Positions 18,261 through 29,931 are shown, numbered from the stretch's first letter. The stretch is 45,890 bases of DNA from Pseudomonadales bacterium (GCA_023256835.1 JALREE010000292.1:1-45890); one strand, 5' to 3'. A program made the numbers and translations. The notes: a model not told the origin generated them from the letters alone.

Positions 18261-20420
18261 TCAGAAGGTGGTGCGAATCTTCAGGGCGATCTTCTGGCCA
18301 CCGCCTGAGCTGCAGGAATCCTCGATCTCGCGCAGGCTGCCAAGGCCCACCAGGCCGTCGAAACGCAGACGATCGCGGCAGAACTCCGACTTCAGCACAT
18401 TGTTGGCCTCCAGGCGGAACGTGACGTCCTCGAAAGCGACCTTGGAGACGAACAGGTTCAGCTGAGTCCCGGGCAGGCCGACTTCCAGCGTGTCGACGTC
18501 CACGTTCTTCTCGCCGCCATGGAAGTCCGTCTGCAGGTTGAAGCCATAGTTGATGCCGAGGCCGGGCAGGTCATGCCGAAAGCCCAGCGAGGCATTGCCG
18601 CGGCCGTTGAAGCGACGGTCCGCGCCGAGGATCGGGTCGAACACGTAGGAGTCGAAGACATTGACGCTGGCGGTCAGCACCGCTTCCGGCAGTCCCAGGA
18701 ATCCCAGGCGTGCGCTGGCGTCGAAGTAGGCGCCGTAACGCTTGCCGTTGCCGAGGTTGCCAGTGGCTGATTCAGGGTCTGTCGGATCGCTGGAGAGGTT
18801 GATCTTGCCGATCACATCGTCGATGTCGCGATAGAAGGCGCGGGCACTGAGCACCCCACCATCGTTGGGCAGGCGGTACTCCAGGCCCAGCTCGTAGCGC
18901 ATCTCGATTTCCTGGGTCAGGTCCGGGTTGCCCGAGGTGGTGTCCTTGTCGTTGTCCTGATTGTTCGTGGTGGCCGTGAAGCTCTCGAAACTCAGCTGTG
19001 AGACCTGGCGTTCGGCTGTCGCGCGCAATTGCAGGGAACTGGTCATGTCGAAGCGGTAATCGAGTTTCGGGCGCCAGAACTGGAAGTCGCGCTCGCGGCT
19101 GGCAGCGCCGCTCTGACTGATGGCGGAATCCTCGTACAGCAGGGTGCTTTCCAGGCTCATGCGCGGGTTGAGCGTCCAGTTGTGCACGGCGAAGGCCTCG
19201 TAGCGCATTTCCTCCACCGTCGAGCCCTGGTTCGAGGAGCTGAGCACGGGCACCAGCCCGCCATACGCCACATTCGCGGCCCCGGTTGCGGTGGCAGAGC
19301 CCACCAGCAGACGCGTGTCGAGTATGGTCTGGGCGCGTTCGAAGCCCACCTGCATGTCCTGCGCGTCGCTCAGGCGCCAGCTGTAGCTGCCCTGACCGAT
19401 GCGCTCGCGGGTGGTGCGATCGGACTGCAGGTAGCTGGTCTTGTCGCGTGCATCGGCGAGCATGTTGAAACGCTCGCGCACGCTGTCCCGCACCTCTTCA
19501 TTGACTATGAACAGGAACTGGAAACGGCTGCCGTCAAGGAAGGTGTGTTCGTGATTGCCGCCAATCTCCCAGTTGCCGTGGTTGTTCTCGGTGTTTTCCC
19601 ACTCACGGCGGAACACATCGGTCACGGCCGGCGCTCGCAGGATGCTGCGGTCGATGTTGTAGGGATGATCCTCGTCGCCGATCAGCGCATTGAACTGCAG
19701 GCGATCGCGCTCGAAGTCGTAGCCGAGGTTCATGCTGGCCTGCACCGCGCTCTGATCGCGGTAACTGTCTTCCAGCACGATCTCGCTCAGGCGGCGGTCT
19801 GGCAGGTAGTTGTACTCCTTGCGCTGGAAACCGTTGTAGCGCGGGTCCACCTCCAGATTGAAAAGGTAGTTCAAGGCGCCTGCCTGGCCGCCGTAGGAGA
19901 ACGACCCGCCGGGATCAAGGGTGTCGTCATGGTGGTAGTCCATGCTGATCTCGGCCGAGATGCTGGCAGTGTCCATGGACTCTTTCAGCACGATGTTCAC
20001 CACCTGGGCAGAGCCACGCACATCCATGTCGCCGGAGGAGCCCCGGATGATCTCGATGCGCTCCACCTGATCCGCGGCAATGCGCGTCAGCTGGCTGCTG
20101 GTGGAGTTGTCCTTGCCGGCCACGCGCTTGCCGTTGATCAGCAGCTCGCCGCTGGTGCCAAGGCCACGGCCCCCGCCGTTGTTGTTGCCACGTCCGAGCG
20201 TGACGCCGGGAATGCGGGTGACCATGTCGTTGGCAGATGCCGGGGTGTAGTGTTCGAAGAAGCTGGCCGGGTAGACGACGGTGGATTCATCGCTGCCGGC
20301 TTCCTGCGCCTGGGCGGTGGAGATGGCAATGGCAATGGCGAGGGCAAGGGTGGTACGGGTGGCAAGGAGTAGACAGGGATTTTGCAACAAATGGGAAAAG
20401 ACAATTCGCCGATCTGTCAT
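18261..20420 (-). CDS. TonB-dependent outer membrane receptor
   Basis: MVTRIPGVTLGRGNNNGGGRGLGTSGELLINGKRVAGKDNSTSSQLTRIAADQVERIEIIRGSSGDMDVRGSAQVVNIVLK plug motifs; long beta-barrel; C-terminal Phe (IALKIRTTF). Confidence 0.92.
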   Translation of the reverse strand: MTDRRIVFSHLLQNPCLLLATRTTLALAIAIAISTAQAQEAGSDESTVVYPASFFEHYTPASANDMVTRIPGVTLGRGNNNGGGRGLGTSGELLINGKRVAGKDNSTSSQLTRIAADQVERIEIIRGSSGDMDVRGSAQVVNIVLKESMDTASISAEISMDYHHDDTLDPGGSFSYGGQAGALNYLFNLEVDPRYNGFQRKEYNYLPDRRLSEIVLEDSYRDQSAVQASMNLGYDFERDRLQFNALIGDEDHPYNIDRSILRAPAVTDVFRREWENTENNHGNWEIGGNHEHTFLDGSRFQFLFIVNEEVRDSVRERFNMLADARDKTSYLQSDRTTRERIGQGSYSWRLSDAQDMQVGFERAQTILDTRLLVGSATATGAANVAYGGLVPVLSSSNQGSTVEEMRYEAFAVHNWTLNPRMSLESTLLYEDSAISQSGAASRERDFQFWRPKLDYRFDMTSSLQLRATAERQVSQLSFESFTATTNNQDNDKDTTSGNPDLTQEIEMRYELGLEYRLPNDGGVLSARAFYRDIDDVIGKINLSSDPTDPESATGNLGNGKRYGAYFDASARLGFLGLPEAVLTASVNVFDSYVFDPILGADRRFNGRGNASLGFRHDLPGLGINYGFNLQTDFHGGEKNVDVDTLEVGLPGTQLNLFVSKVAFEDVTFRLEANNVLKSEFCRDRLRFDGLVGLGSLREIEDSCSSGGGQKIALKIRTTF

Positions 20421-20720
20421 GTGAACTCCGGAATGTAACGAGTCGAGTAAAACGCACGAGGTACGTCGTTAGAGGTTCCGTTCAACGCCAGATTTGGCCC
20501 TGATCGAATATTGAACGATTGGAGTGTACAGGAGCAAAGTGTCCGCTTTGGTAACAAATTGTGATCCGCTGTGCTTTAGGCGGGTTCAATTCTGTCAAAC
20601 TGCGGGCAACTGCCTGTTTTTGACAATGCGCTGTCATGTGCCGGGAGGCCCCGTACTTTGCGCTTTGCAGACCGATTGCGCATAATGCGCGCCTGTTTTG
20701 AGCGGCCAGCCGGAGAAGGA

Positions 20721-22394
20721 ATGATGCAGCGCGAGTCCATGGAAGTTGATGTCGTCATCGTTGGAGCCGGGCCGGCCGGCCTTGCCACTGCCTGCAGATT
20801 GCTGCAACTGGCCCGGGAGTCCGGCCAGGAAATCAGTGTCTGCGTGCTGGAGAAGGGCTCCGAAGTCGGCGCCCATATTCTCTCCGGTGCCGTCTTCGAG
20901 CCCAGTGCCCTCGATGAGCTGTTCCCGGACTGGAAGGCTCGCGGCGCACCGCTGAACACCGCGGTCACCGGCGATGACGTCTACTACCTCTCGGGCCCCG
21001 AAAGTGCCGTGCGGTTCCCCGGCCCGCTGGTGCCGCGGCCCATGCACAACGACGGTAACTACATCATTTCCCTGGGTAATCTCTGCCGCTGGCTGGCCGA
21101 GCAGGCCACAGAACTGGGTGCCGAGATATTCCCGGGATTCGCGGCGGCCGAAGTGCTCTATCACGAGGATGGCAGCGTGAAGGGCGTCGCCACTGGCGAC
21201 ATGGGCGTGGATGCTCAGGGTGAGCAGAAGGGCAGCTTCCAGCCGGGCTTCGAGTTTCATGCGCGTTACACCGTGTTTGCCGAAGGCTGCCGCGGCCACC
21301 TGGGCAAGGAGTTGATCGAGCGCTTCCAGCTGGCTCGCGACAGTGACCCACAGCACTACGGCATCGGTTTGAAGGAAGTCTGGGAGATTCCGCCGGAAAA
21401 GCACAAGGAAGGTCTGGTGGTGCACACTGCGGGTTACCCGCTCATCGGAGCGAGCGCGGCGGGCTCCAGCGGCGGCTTCCTCTACCACAGCGAGAACAAC
21501 CAGGTGTCGGTGGGGCTGATCGTCGATCTGGGTTATCGCAACCCGCATCTGAGCCCCTTCGAGGAATTCCAGAAATTCAAGCAGCATCCGGTCATCAAGC
21601 AGTATCTGCTGGGTGGCAGGCGCTTGAGCTATGGTGCCCGGGCCCTGAACAAGGGCGGCTTGAATTCCTTGCCGCAGATGCATTTTCCTGGCGGTCTGCT
21701 GGTGGGTTGCGAGGCCGGCACGCTCAACGCCGCGAAGATCAAGGGCAGTCACACCGCGATGAAATCCGGCATGCTGGCGGCCGAGTCCCTGCACGCCGCA
21801 CTGCGCCAGGCGGCCGACGCGGGGGAGGCGCCGCGCGAACTGGTGGACTACGCCAGCCGCTTCCGCCAGTCGGCTCTGCATGCGGAGCTGCACACGTCGC
21901 GCAACTTCAGCGCCGGGTTCCACGCGCTGGGGTTCTGGCTCGGCAGTGCCTTGGTGTTTCTGGAACACAATGTCCTGCGTGGCCGCTTCCCATTCACGCT
22001 GCGCGATCGCACGGCCGACCATCTGCAATTGCTGCCCGCTGCCGAGGCGCCGCGCATCGAATATCCCAAGCCTGACGGGAAGATCAGTTTCGACAGGTTG
22101 TCGTCCGTCTTTCTCTCCAATACCAATCACGAGGAAGACCAGCCCTGCCATTTGCGTCTGCGCGACCCGTCGGTTCCGCTGACGCAGAACCTGCCACTCT
22201 ACGACGAACCGGCACAACGCTACTGCCCGGCAGGGGTGTATGAAATCGTGGAAGAGGCTGACGGCAGCAAGCGCTTCCAGATCAACGCCCAGAACTGTGT
22301 GCACTGCAAGACCTGCGACATCAAGGACCCGGCGCAGAACATCCAGTGGGTGACTCCGGAAGGGGGCGGAGGCCCCAATTACCCGAACATGTAG
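20721..22394 (+). CDS. Electron transfer flavoprotein-ubiquinone oxidoreductase (ETF-QO)
   Basis: VDVVIVGAGPAGLATACRL...GSEVGAHILSGAVFEPSALDELFPDWKARGAPL; C-terminal 4Fe-4S region CPAGVYEIVEEADGSKRFQINAQNCVHCKTCDIKDPAQNIQWVTPEGGGGPNYPNM. Confidence 0.97.
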   Translation: MMQRESMEVDVVIVGAGPAGLATACRLLQLARESGQEISVCVLEKGSEVGAHILSGAVFEPSALDELFPDWKARGAPLNTAVTGDDVYYLSGPESAVRFPGPLVPRPMHNDGNYIISLGNLCRWLAEQATELGAEIFPGFAAAEVLYHEDGSVKGVATGDMGVDAQGEQKGSFQPGFEFHARYTVFAEGCRGHLGKELIERFQLARDSDPQHYGIGLKEVWEIPPEKHKEGLVVHTAGYPLIGASAAGSSGGFLYHSENNQVSVGLIVDLGYRNPHLSPFEEFQKFKQHPVIKQYLLGGRRLSYGARALNKGGLNSLPQMHFPGGLLVGCEAGTLNAAKIKGSHTAMKSGMLAAESLHAALRQAADAGEAPRELVDYASRFRQSALHAELHTSRNFSAGFHALGFWLGSALVFLEHNVLRGRFPFTLRDRTADHLQLLPAAEAPRIEYPKPDGKISFDRLSSVFLSNTNHEEDQPCHLRLRDPSVPLTQNLPLYDEPAQRYCPAGVYEIVEEADGSKRFQINAQNCVHCKTCDIKDPAQNIQWVTPEGGGGPNYPNM

Positions 22395-22454
22395 CGCTTG
22401 CCAAGGTTCCGACCCTGACTTACTCTGGCCGCAACCGGGTTTCTGGAGTGTGCC

Positions 22455-23999
22455 ATGAGTCGCCAGTTTGCCATTGTGACAGCCTGCCTGCTGTGTTCGA
22501 CGCAGGTGCAGGCGCAAGTGGAACTGGCCGGGGAGCGCTGGTTTGCTGTCGACACTCCCAGCTTCCAGATTCTCAGCCAGCGCTCGCGCGCCGATACCGA
22601 GGAACAGGCCCGCTTGCTGGAGGCCTGGCGCCAGGCCGCCGTGCAGATTCTGTCTCCCGCGCTTGTCATCGGTGCCGACCCGATTCCCAACTACGTCTAC
22701 CTGTTCGACAATGACGACGATTACCGGCCTTTCGCGGAAGGTCAGGATTCTGCGTATCTGTATTCCTCCCCGCGTTCCAATTTCTTGGTGGTCTCCGATG
22801 CGCGCGGTGCGCAGGATCTCGCGGAGCATCACTACAGCCACTTTCTCATCAACAATCGGCCGATCGGTCTGCCGCGCTGGTTTGAGGAAGGCATGGCGCA
22901 TTACCTGTCGCGCCTGCGTGTGGAGGATGCACAGGTTAGTCTGATCCCCCTGGCTCGTGAACAGTACGATCTGGTGCTCGACGTTAATGACGTGCTCACG
23001 CTGGAGGAAATCCACTATGACAATGCCGCGCTGGCATCGCCGCGCCTCGTCCAGCTGGCCAATCTGAAGTCCGGTCTGTTCGTGCATTTTCTGCAGCACG
23101 CGCACGAATACGAGGGTTTTCTCGATCGTCGCAAACAGCTGCAGGACTACCTGGGGCATCTGCAGCAATCCCGCGCGGAACGCTTCGCCTACGATCAGTC
23201 CTTCGATGTCTCGCTGACTGCACTGGAGGAAGAGTTCGACCGTTTTCTGGTCTTGCTGAGCGAGACGCGCGAGGACGAACGCAATCTGTTTTCCCAGGAC
23301 GAATCAGCCGAGTTCACGGCGCAGCAGGCGCCGCTCGCACAAGTCACCCTGCAACTGGGCGAGCTGGCGCTGCATGCCGGCCGCTTCGAGCTTTCCGAGG
23401 CGTATTTCACGGCGCTGATGCAGGATGCAGCGCCACCCGGGAGAGCCTGGTCGGGGCAGGCCGATGCCTTGCGCATGCGCGAGTACGAAGAGGGCGACGT
23501 GGCGCCCGCAGTGGAGCCCCTGTATCTGCAGGCGCAGCGCATCGAGCCTGATGATTACCAGCTCTATCTCGACTACGGGCAGTATCTGGACACGGAGCTT
23601 AAGGACTGTGACGCGGACTACGCGCCGGCGCAGCGCGAACGGATGCAGCAACTCATGCGGGAGCAGTTCACTCGCGCCTTGGAATTGAACCCCGATTCGC
23701 CTGAAGTCCAGCTGTCCTATGCTCAGCTGTTCAGCGTGCCCGGCGCCGACTGGCAGCAGGGGATGCCCCATCATCAGCGTGCGCTGGACAGCCTTGCCGC
23801 CGATTCCTTTGTTCTGGAACAGGCTGTCGATTACGCGATTCTGGCCGACCGACTTGCAGACGCCAGACGACTTGTCGATCGCATGGCCCGGCCGATGCAC
23901 TTCTGGGGCGAGCACCCGTGGATCAGCGCTTTGAACGGCAAACTGCAGGCCGCCGATCGCGGGCAGCCCTGGGATGCCTGTGCGGACGCCGGGCGATGA
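22455..23999 (+). CDS. Secreted protein with peptidase-MA/DUF1570-like and TPR-like regions
   Basis: Signal MSRQFAIVTACLLCSTQVQA; ERWFAVDTPSFQILSQRSRADTEEQARLLEAWRQA; LPRWFEEGMAHYLSRL; C-terminal TPR-like helices. Confidence 0.72.
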   Translation: MSRQFAIVTACLLCSTQVQAQVELAGERWFAVDTPSFQILSQRSRADTEEQARLLEAWRQAAVQILSPALVIGADPIPNYVYLFDNDDDYRPFAEGQDSAYLYSSPRSNFLVVSDARGAQDLAEHHYSHFLINNRPIGLPRWFEEGMAHYLSRLRVEDAQVSLIPLAREQYDLVLDVNDVLTLEEIHYDNAALASPRLVQLANLKSGLFVHFLQHAHEYEGFLDRRKQLQDYLGHLQQSRAERFAYDQSFDVSLTALEEEFDRFLVLLSETREDERNLFSQDESAEFTAQQAPLAQVTLQLGELALHAGRFELSEAYFTALMQDAAPPGRAWSGQADALRMREYEEGDVAPAVEPLYLQAQRIEPDDYQLYLDYGQYLDTELKDCDADYAPAQRERMQQLMREQFTRALELNPDSPEVQLSYAQLFSVPGADWQQGMPHHQRALDSLAADSFVLEQAVDYAILADRLADARRLVDRMARPMHFWGEHPWISALNGKLQAADRGQPWDACADAGR

Positions 24000-24022
24000 T
24001 CCTTGCCGTGAGGAGGGTCTGC

Positions 24023-25237
24023 ATGCGCTTCATCACCGTGGTGGCAGTGCTGGCTTCGACGCTTCTCGCATCAGCGGCGTTGCCTGCCGTATTGGACCCC
24101 GAAAGCCCCGTGGAGCTGCCACTGCAGCAGCTTGAGACTGCGCTGGATGCCGCTGGGGTGGACATCGCCTTCAATCTCAATCGTCGACAGGTGGCAGGTC
24201 AGTCGCCACGCCGACCCCGTATCGGGGCCTTGGCGGATCTACCGCCTTTGAGTTTTCCGGACTCCGAGCAGCTGCTCGCCTGGGAGGAGGCCTTGGCCCG
24301 CGGCGAGATCGGAGCGCTTGCGTTTCTGACAGCGGAACAGGCCATTCCATCGGCCGACGAGGATTTTCATCGCCGTTGGCTCGACACTCCGGCGCCTCAG
24401 CGCCATCTGCTGAGTTTCGCCAGCGTGGATGCCATGACGGCAGCCACAGTGCAGGCACTGCTGCAGGCTGAGCATGCCACGCTGCTGCTTAGCGGCGCTG
24501 CCGTCGCGCAGAGTCCTGAGGCAGGGGGGCGTCTGTTTGCCACGGCTGGACGACGCTGGGTCGTGGATTCTGTCGCTGCCCGGGATCTCGATCTGACCAT
24601 ACCCGACTTCGACCTGCTGGGGGAGTCCCTGCGGCGCGACAGCGACTCGGCCATCGATCCTGACAGCAGGGCACTGCGGCGCATCGCGGCGAACGAGCCG
24701 GCGGTCTTTCTCAAGGAGAGTCTCGGCGATGAGTTTGAAGCGTCGACAATTCCCGAGATCATCGTTCCTGGCGGAATTGCCTTTGGTGAAAACGCGGTCT
24801 TGCATTCTGAGAACGTGGCTTTGGTGTTCGCGGAGGATCGGTTGTGGCTGGCGCAGAACGGACGCCGGCTTCCGCTGCCGGCCGAGGCCCCGGCCTTGCT
24901 CAAGGCGGCCTTCGATCTTGCCAGGCGCTCCGAGCGTACAGGGTCTGATGCCATTGTCGACATCGATGAGCGCGGACGGGTCCGTATCTCGTCCGAGCTC
25001 AAGGACACGGATCTTGGCGCGGGGATGGTGCGCCTGGACCTTGTGCCGTTCAATCACGTGACGCGGCTGGATGTGCTGAAGAGCGTGATCATCGACACCA
25101 GTGTCGCGATTGAGCAGAGGCAGGACGAGCTTCACTTCCTGACTAAGTACGAGGTGCGGTTTCTTCAGTCCGATCGACTGCACATCGCGCGCACGCAGGC
25201 CGCACTGGTGTATCGCTATGACTCCTCGAGTCAGTAG
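24023..25237 (+). CDS. Secreted hypothetical protein, possibly prematurely terminated by amber codon
   Basis: MRFITVVAVLASTLLASAALPAV signal, SD aggaggg; ends at TAG 25235-25237. The same frame stays open for 71 further codons to TGA 25451-25453. Confidence 0.65.
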   Translation: MRFITVVAVLASTLLASAALPAVLDPESPVELPLQQLETALDAAGVDIAFNLNRRQVAGQSPRRPRIGALADLPPLSFPDSEQLLAWEEALARGEIGALAFLTAEQAIPSADEDFHRRWLDTPAPQRHLLSFASVDAMTAATVQALLQAEHATLLLSGAAVAQSPEAGGRLFATAGRRWVVDSVAARDLDLTIPDFDLLGESLRRDSDSAIDPDSRALRRIAANEPAVFLKESLGDEFEASTIPEIIVPGGIAFGENAVLHSENVALVFAEDRLWLAQNGRRLPLPAEAPALLKAAFDLARRSERTGSDAIVDIDERGRVRISSELKDTDLGAGMVRLDLVPFNHVTRLDVLKSVIIDTSVAIEQRQDELHFLTKYEVRFLQSDRLHIARTQAALVYRYDSSSQ

Positions 25238-25480
25238 GCGACATTCGAGGACTCCTGGGGGCCCGAGGCCTTCAGGCTGGAAGGGCGTACCGATTTCGAT
25301 GCTCTGGGCAGCAGCACTGCAGAAGCGGGCCGCTTTGCTGCCTGGATCGCGCTGTTCCGCAAGGTGCACGGGAATGCACTGGATTTCAGTCACGGACGCT
25401 ACGAGTTCCTCAAACTGGACAAGGCGGGTCGGGCAACTCCCACCCGGATGTGAGCGGCGATGTGCAAGCAATGCCCCCTG

Positions 25481-26656
25481 ATGAGAACGACAGTGCTGCT
25501 GGTTCTGGTGGCACTGCTGTCCGGTTGTTCCGCGATCCGGCTGGAACTCCCCCTTGCGTCGGACAATGCCCTGGAAGCGCAGATCCTGTCACAGCAGGGC
25601 GATGCCTTTCCGCAGCTCGACCCACTCGCCTTGAATCAGGACATCATCGACTACCTCGACACTCATGTGACCGATCGCTCTTCGGACTACCGTATCGTTG
25701 ATCGTCTGCAGCAATTGCTCTTCACCGAAGGCTATCTGAACCTGCAGTACGACGATCAGCGCACGCGCACTGCCGTGCAGACCTTTGCCGACAGGCAGGG
25801 CAATTGTCTGTCCGTGGTCAGCCTCTATATCGCGATGGCGCGTCATCTGGGCGTCAATGCTCAATATCAGACGGTGCGCGTGCGCCCGAGCTGGGACCGT
25901 CGTGGCGAGCACCTGGTGTTGAGTCAGCACATCAATGCCATCGGGCGACTTGATCAGAACACGCAGTACGTCGTCGACTTCACGCCTGAAATCACCCTGC
26001 AACAGCTCACGGCCAGCCGCGTCACGGATGCACAGGGTCGGGCACTGTATTTCAACAATCTGGGTGTCGAGGCGCTGATCGCCAATGAACTGGATCTGGC
26101 GGTGGCCTATTTCCGCAATGCGCTGTGGATTGACCCCGAACAATCGATTGTCTGGAACAATCTTGGCTCCACTTACAACAGGCAGGGCCATCGCGACTTC
26201 GCAGGCTACGCCTATCGCAAGGCCTTCTCGCTCGATCGCACAAATGCCACCGCCATCAACAATCTGGTGAAATTCCACACGGCGGAAGGCGATTTGGAAA
26301 CCGCGCAGCGTTACGCCAGAGCCATCGAGCGTTTCAACGAGAGCAACCCCTATTTTCATTACAACCTAGGTAACGAGGCCTACGCGCAGGGGGATTTCGA
26401 ACTGGCTCGCACACACTACGAGCGTGCCATACGACGCAAGGACGGTGAGCCGGACTTCTATCTGGCCTTGAGCAAGACCTGGGAAATGCTGGGCGACATG
26501 GAGCAGTCTGCTACACAGCTGGCGCTGGCGCGCGTGACCGTGCTGACAGCCAACCAGCTTTACCTCCCGAGTCGTGACAAGGTGCGCGTGCTGGATGAGC
26601 GGTCGATTCTACGTTCTTCGAGTGCGGGGTTCAGCGTGCGGGCCACCCCGCGTTGA
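25481..26656 (+). CDS. Lipoprotein with transglutaminase-like and TPR domains
   Basis: MRTTVLLVLVALLSGCS lipobox; ADRQGNCLSVVSLYIAMARHLGVNAQYQTVRVRP (transglutaminase-like core); NNLGVEALIANELDLAVAYFRNALWIDPEQSIVWNNLGSTYNRQG TPRs. ATG at 25460 is an alternative start. Confidence 0.82.
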   Translation: MRTTVLLVLVALLSGCSAIRLELPLASDNALEAQILSQQGDAFPQLDPLALNQDIIDYLDTHVTDRSSDYRIVDRLQQLLFTEGYLNLQYDDQRTRTAVQTFADRQGNCLSVVSLYIAMARHLGVNAQYQTVRVRPSWDRRGEHLVLSQHINAIGRLDQNTQYVVDFTPEITLQQLTASRVTDAQGRALYFNNLGVEALIANELDLAVAYFRNALWIDPEQSIVWNNLGSTYNRQGHRDFAGYAYRKAFSLDRTNATAINNLVKFHTAEGDLETAQRYARAIERFNESNPYFHYNLGNEAYAQGDFELARTHYERAIRRKDGEPDFYLALSKTWEMLGDMEQSATQLALARVTVLTANQLYLPSRDKVRVLDERSILRSSSAGFSVRATPR

Positions 26657-26666
26657 CAGCGGGAGT

Positions 26667-27653
26667 TCAGCTGCTGCGGCGAACTGACAGGTTGGCCATG
26701 TCAAGAAGGGCAGTGCGGTAAGGGGTGTCCGGCAGGCCTTGAAGCAGCGCAATAGCGGTGTCAGCCTGCTTGAACGCCAGTTCTCGTGTGTATTCCAGGC
26801 TGCCGCACTTGCGCACGATGGCGATCACCCTCTGCAGCACGAGCTCACGGTTCTCGATTCCTTGCTGGCCGCCGGCCTCGATGCAACGCCGCAGCAACGC
26901 GGCGTCCTCTGCGTCGGCATTGCGCATGGCGTGGATCAGCGGCAGCGTCGGCTTGCCTTCCGCAAGATCATCGCCCACGTTCTTGCCCATAGTTGCAGCA
27001 TCGCCGTCGTAGTCCAGCACGTCATCGATCAGCTGGAAGGCCATGCCAATATGCATGCCGGCATCACGCAGAATCGCGCGTTGTGCATCGGTGGCTCCGG
27101 CGAGCAAAGCGCCGCACTCGGCGGCAGCCTGGAAGAGAATGGCCGTCTTGTGGCGAATCACATTCATGTAGCCTTCCTGGGTCGCTGCGCTGTTGTGCTT
27201 GTTGATCAGCTGCAATACCTCGCCCTCGGCGATGCGGTTGGTCGTGTCAGCGATGATGCGCATGATGTCCATGCTGCCAATGCTGACAAGGATCTGGAAG
27301 GCGCGTGAATAGATGAAGTCGCCCACTAGCACGCTGGAGGGGTTGTTCCATTTCTCGTTGGCGGTCGGGCGACCTCTGCGCATGGCCGACATGTCCACCA
27401 CGTCGTCGTGGAGCAAGGTGGCCGTATGGATGAATTCGATCACGGCTGCCAGCCGGATGTGGTCAGTGCCCTTGTAGCTGCAGCTGCGTGCGCTGAGCAG
27501 TACCAGAACCGGTCGCATGCGTTTGCCGCCAGCGTCGATGATGTAGTGCCCGATACTCTCGACCAGCGCGACATCGGAATACAGCTGGTCGACAATCACC
27601 TGATTGACAGCTTCGAAATCGGACGCGACAACCGCGCGAATCTGTTTGTACAT
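26667..27653 (-). CDS. ispB: Octaprenyl diphosphate synthase (polyprenyl synthetase)
   Basis: GKRMRPVLVLLSA; LLHDDVVDMSAMRRGRPTANEKWNNPSSVLVGDFIYSRAFQ; AFQLIDDVLDYDGDAATMGKNVGDDLAEGKPTLPLI; divergent to rplU. Confidence 0.95.
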   Translation of the reverse strand: MYKQIRAVVASDFEAVNQVIVDQLYSDVALVESIGHYIIDAGGKRMRPVLVLLSARSCSYKGTDHIRLAAVIEFIHTATLLHDDVVDMSAMRRGRPTANEKWNNPSSVLVGDFIYSRAFQILVSIGSMDIMRIIADTTNRIAEGEVLQLINKHNSAATQEGYMNVIRHKTAILFQAAAECGALLAGATDAQRAILRDAGMHIGMAFQLIDDVLDYDGDAATMGKNVGDDLAEGKPTLPLIHAMRNADAEDAALLRRCIEAGGQQGIENRELVLQRVIAIVRKCGSLEYTRELAFKQADTAIALLQGLPDTPYRTALLDMANLSVRRSS

Positions 27654-27983
27654 GGGACTACCGTGATCAATGCCGTTGCCGGCCGAGGCCTTGCCAAACT
27701 GCCGGGAGTAAGCACGCGGGCGCTGGAGCAGGGTGGAAAATGTGCGTGCATGCTAGGGGCGAAGGGCATGACTGTCAAGAATGACGGGCCCCGCCGGGTG
27801 TCGCAATTGGGCGAAATGATTGGATAATTTCACTGCTCGTGCTTGCCACTGCCGGAGCGTTCTCGTAAAATGCCCGCCCCTATAGGCACTGCTGGACTAC
27901 AGGTTCGCTGACCCGTCACGACGGAGTCACGTTGAGACCGCAGCGCTGGCAGAGAATACCCTATACCCAATCTGGAGTGAGAT

Positions 27984-28295
27984 ATGTACGCGGTAATTGA
28001 AAGTGGTGGCAAGCAACACCGAGTGGTTGAGGGCGAGATCCTGAAGCTGGAGAAACTGGAAGCCGCCACTGGTGAACAGGTCAGCTTCGACAAGGTGCTG
28101 ATGGTTGGCGAAGGCGAGTCCGTGAAGATCGGTGCTCCCTACGTTGCTGGCAGCAAGGTGACTGCGGAAGTCGTGGCTCAGGGTCGTGCCGACAAGGTGC
28201 GCATCATCAAGTTCCGTCGCCGCAAGCACCACTTGAAACACCAGGGCCACCGTCAGTGGTTCACCGCAGTCAAGATCACAGGCATTTCCGTTTAA
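27984..28295 (+). CDS. rplU: 50S ribosomal protein L21
   Basis: [26 protein letters not shown]...[24 protein letters not shown]. Confidence 0.98.
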   Translation: MYAVIESGGKQHRVVEGEILKLEKLEAATGEQVSFDKVLMVGEGESVKIGAPYVAGSKVTAEVVAQGRADKVRIIKFRRRKHHLKHQGHRQWFTAVKITGISV

Positions 28296-28324
28296 AGTCG
28301 GGCGCAAGCTGGCAGGAGTAGAAG

Positions 28325-28582
28325 ATGGCTCATAAAAAGGCAGGTGGTAGTACCAGTAACGGCCGCGATTCCCAGTCGAAGCGACTTGGTGTCAAGCGTT
28401 TCGGCGGTGAGACAGTTCTGGCAGGCAATATCCTCGTGCGTCAGCGCGGCACTCACTTTCACCCCGGTGTGAATGTCGGTCTTGGTAAGGATCACACGAT
28501 CTTCGCGACCGTCACCGGTACCGTGAAGTTTGAAGTCAAAGGTCCAGCTCGCAGAAAATTCGTCAGCATCGTTCCGGTCTGA
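28325..28582 (+). CDS. rpmA: 50S ribosomal protein L27
   Basis: [61 protein letters not shown]. Confidence 0.98.
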   Translation: MAHKKAGGSTSNGRDSQSKRLGVKRFGGETVLAGNILVRQRGTHFHPGVNVGLGKDHTIFATVTGTVKFEVKGPARRKFVSIVPV

Positions 28583-28639
28583 TCTGGCGATTCACTTCGT
28601 TCGCCGAGCGTGCAGGCCAGTGGTCGAGCGTGTTCGGGC

Positions 28640-28668
28640 AAAAAGCCTCGTCCGTGACGGGGCTTTTT
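28640..28668 (+). terminator. Intrinsic terminator after rpmA
   Basis: AAAAAGCCTCGT-CCGTG-ACGGGGCTTTTT, 12-bp stem (one G-U) with a T run. Confidence 0.85.
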
Positions 28669-28725
28669 CATATTGGGTAATTCGCCGCATCACTGCAGCA
28701 GTCATCCCCGTCTCGGGGCAGGTAA

Positions 28726-29901
<1,176 letters not shown>

Positions 29902-29931
29902 TGGCTTGAAGAGACCGCGAGACCTGTCTGC

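Noticed and set aside
19029-20372. 447-aa plus-strand ORF opposite the TonB receptor
   Set aside because: Antisense shadow of a clear TonB-dependent receptor.
20634-23168. 844-aa minus-strand ORF antisense to the ETF-QO gene
   Set aside because: Mirror frame of a GC-rich gene; low-complexity His/Gln/Arg-rich translation with no domain; the plus strand encodes unmistakable ETF-QO.
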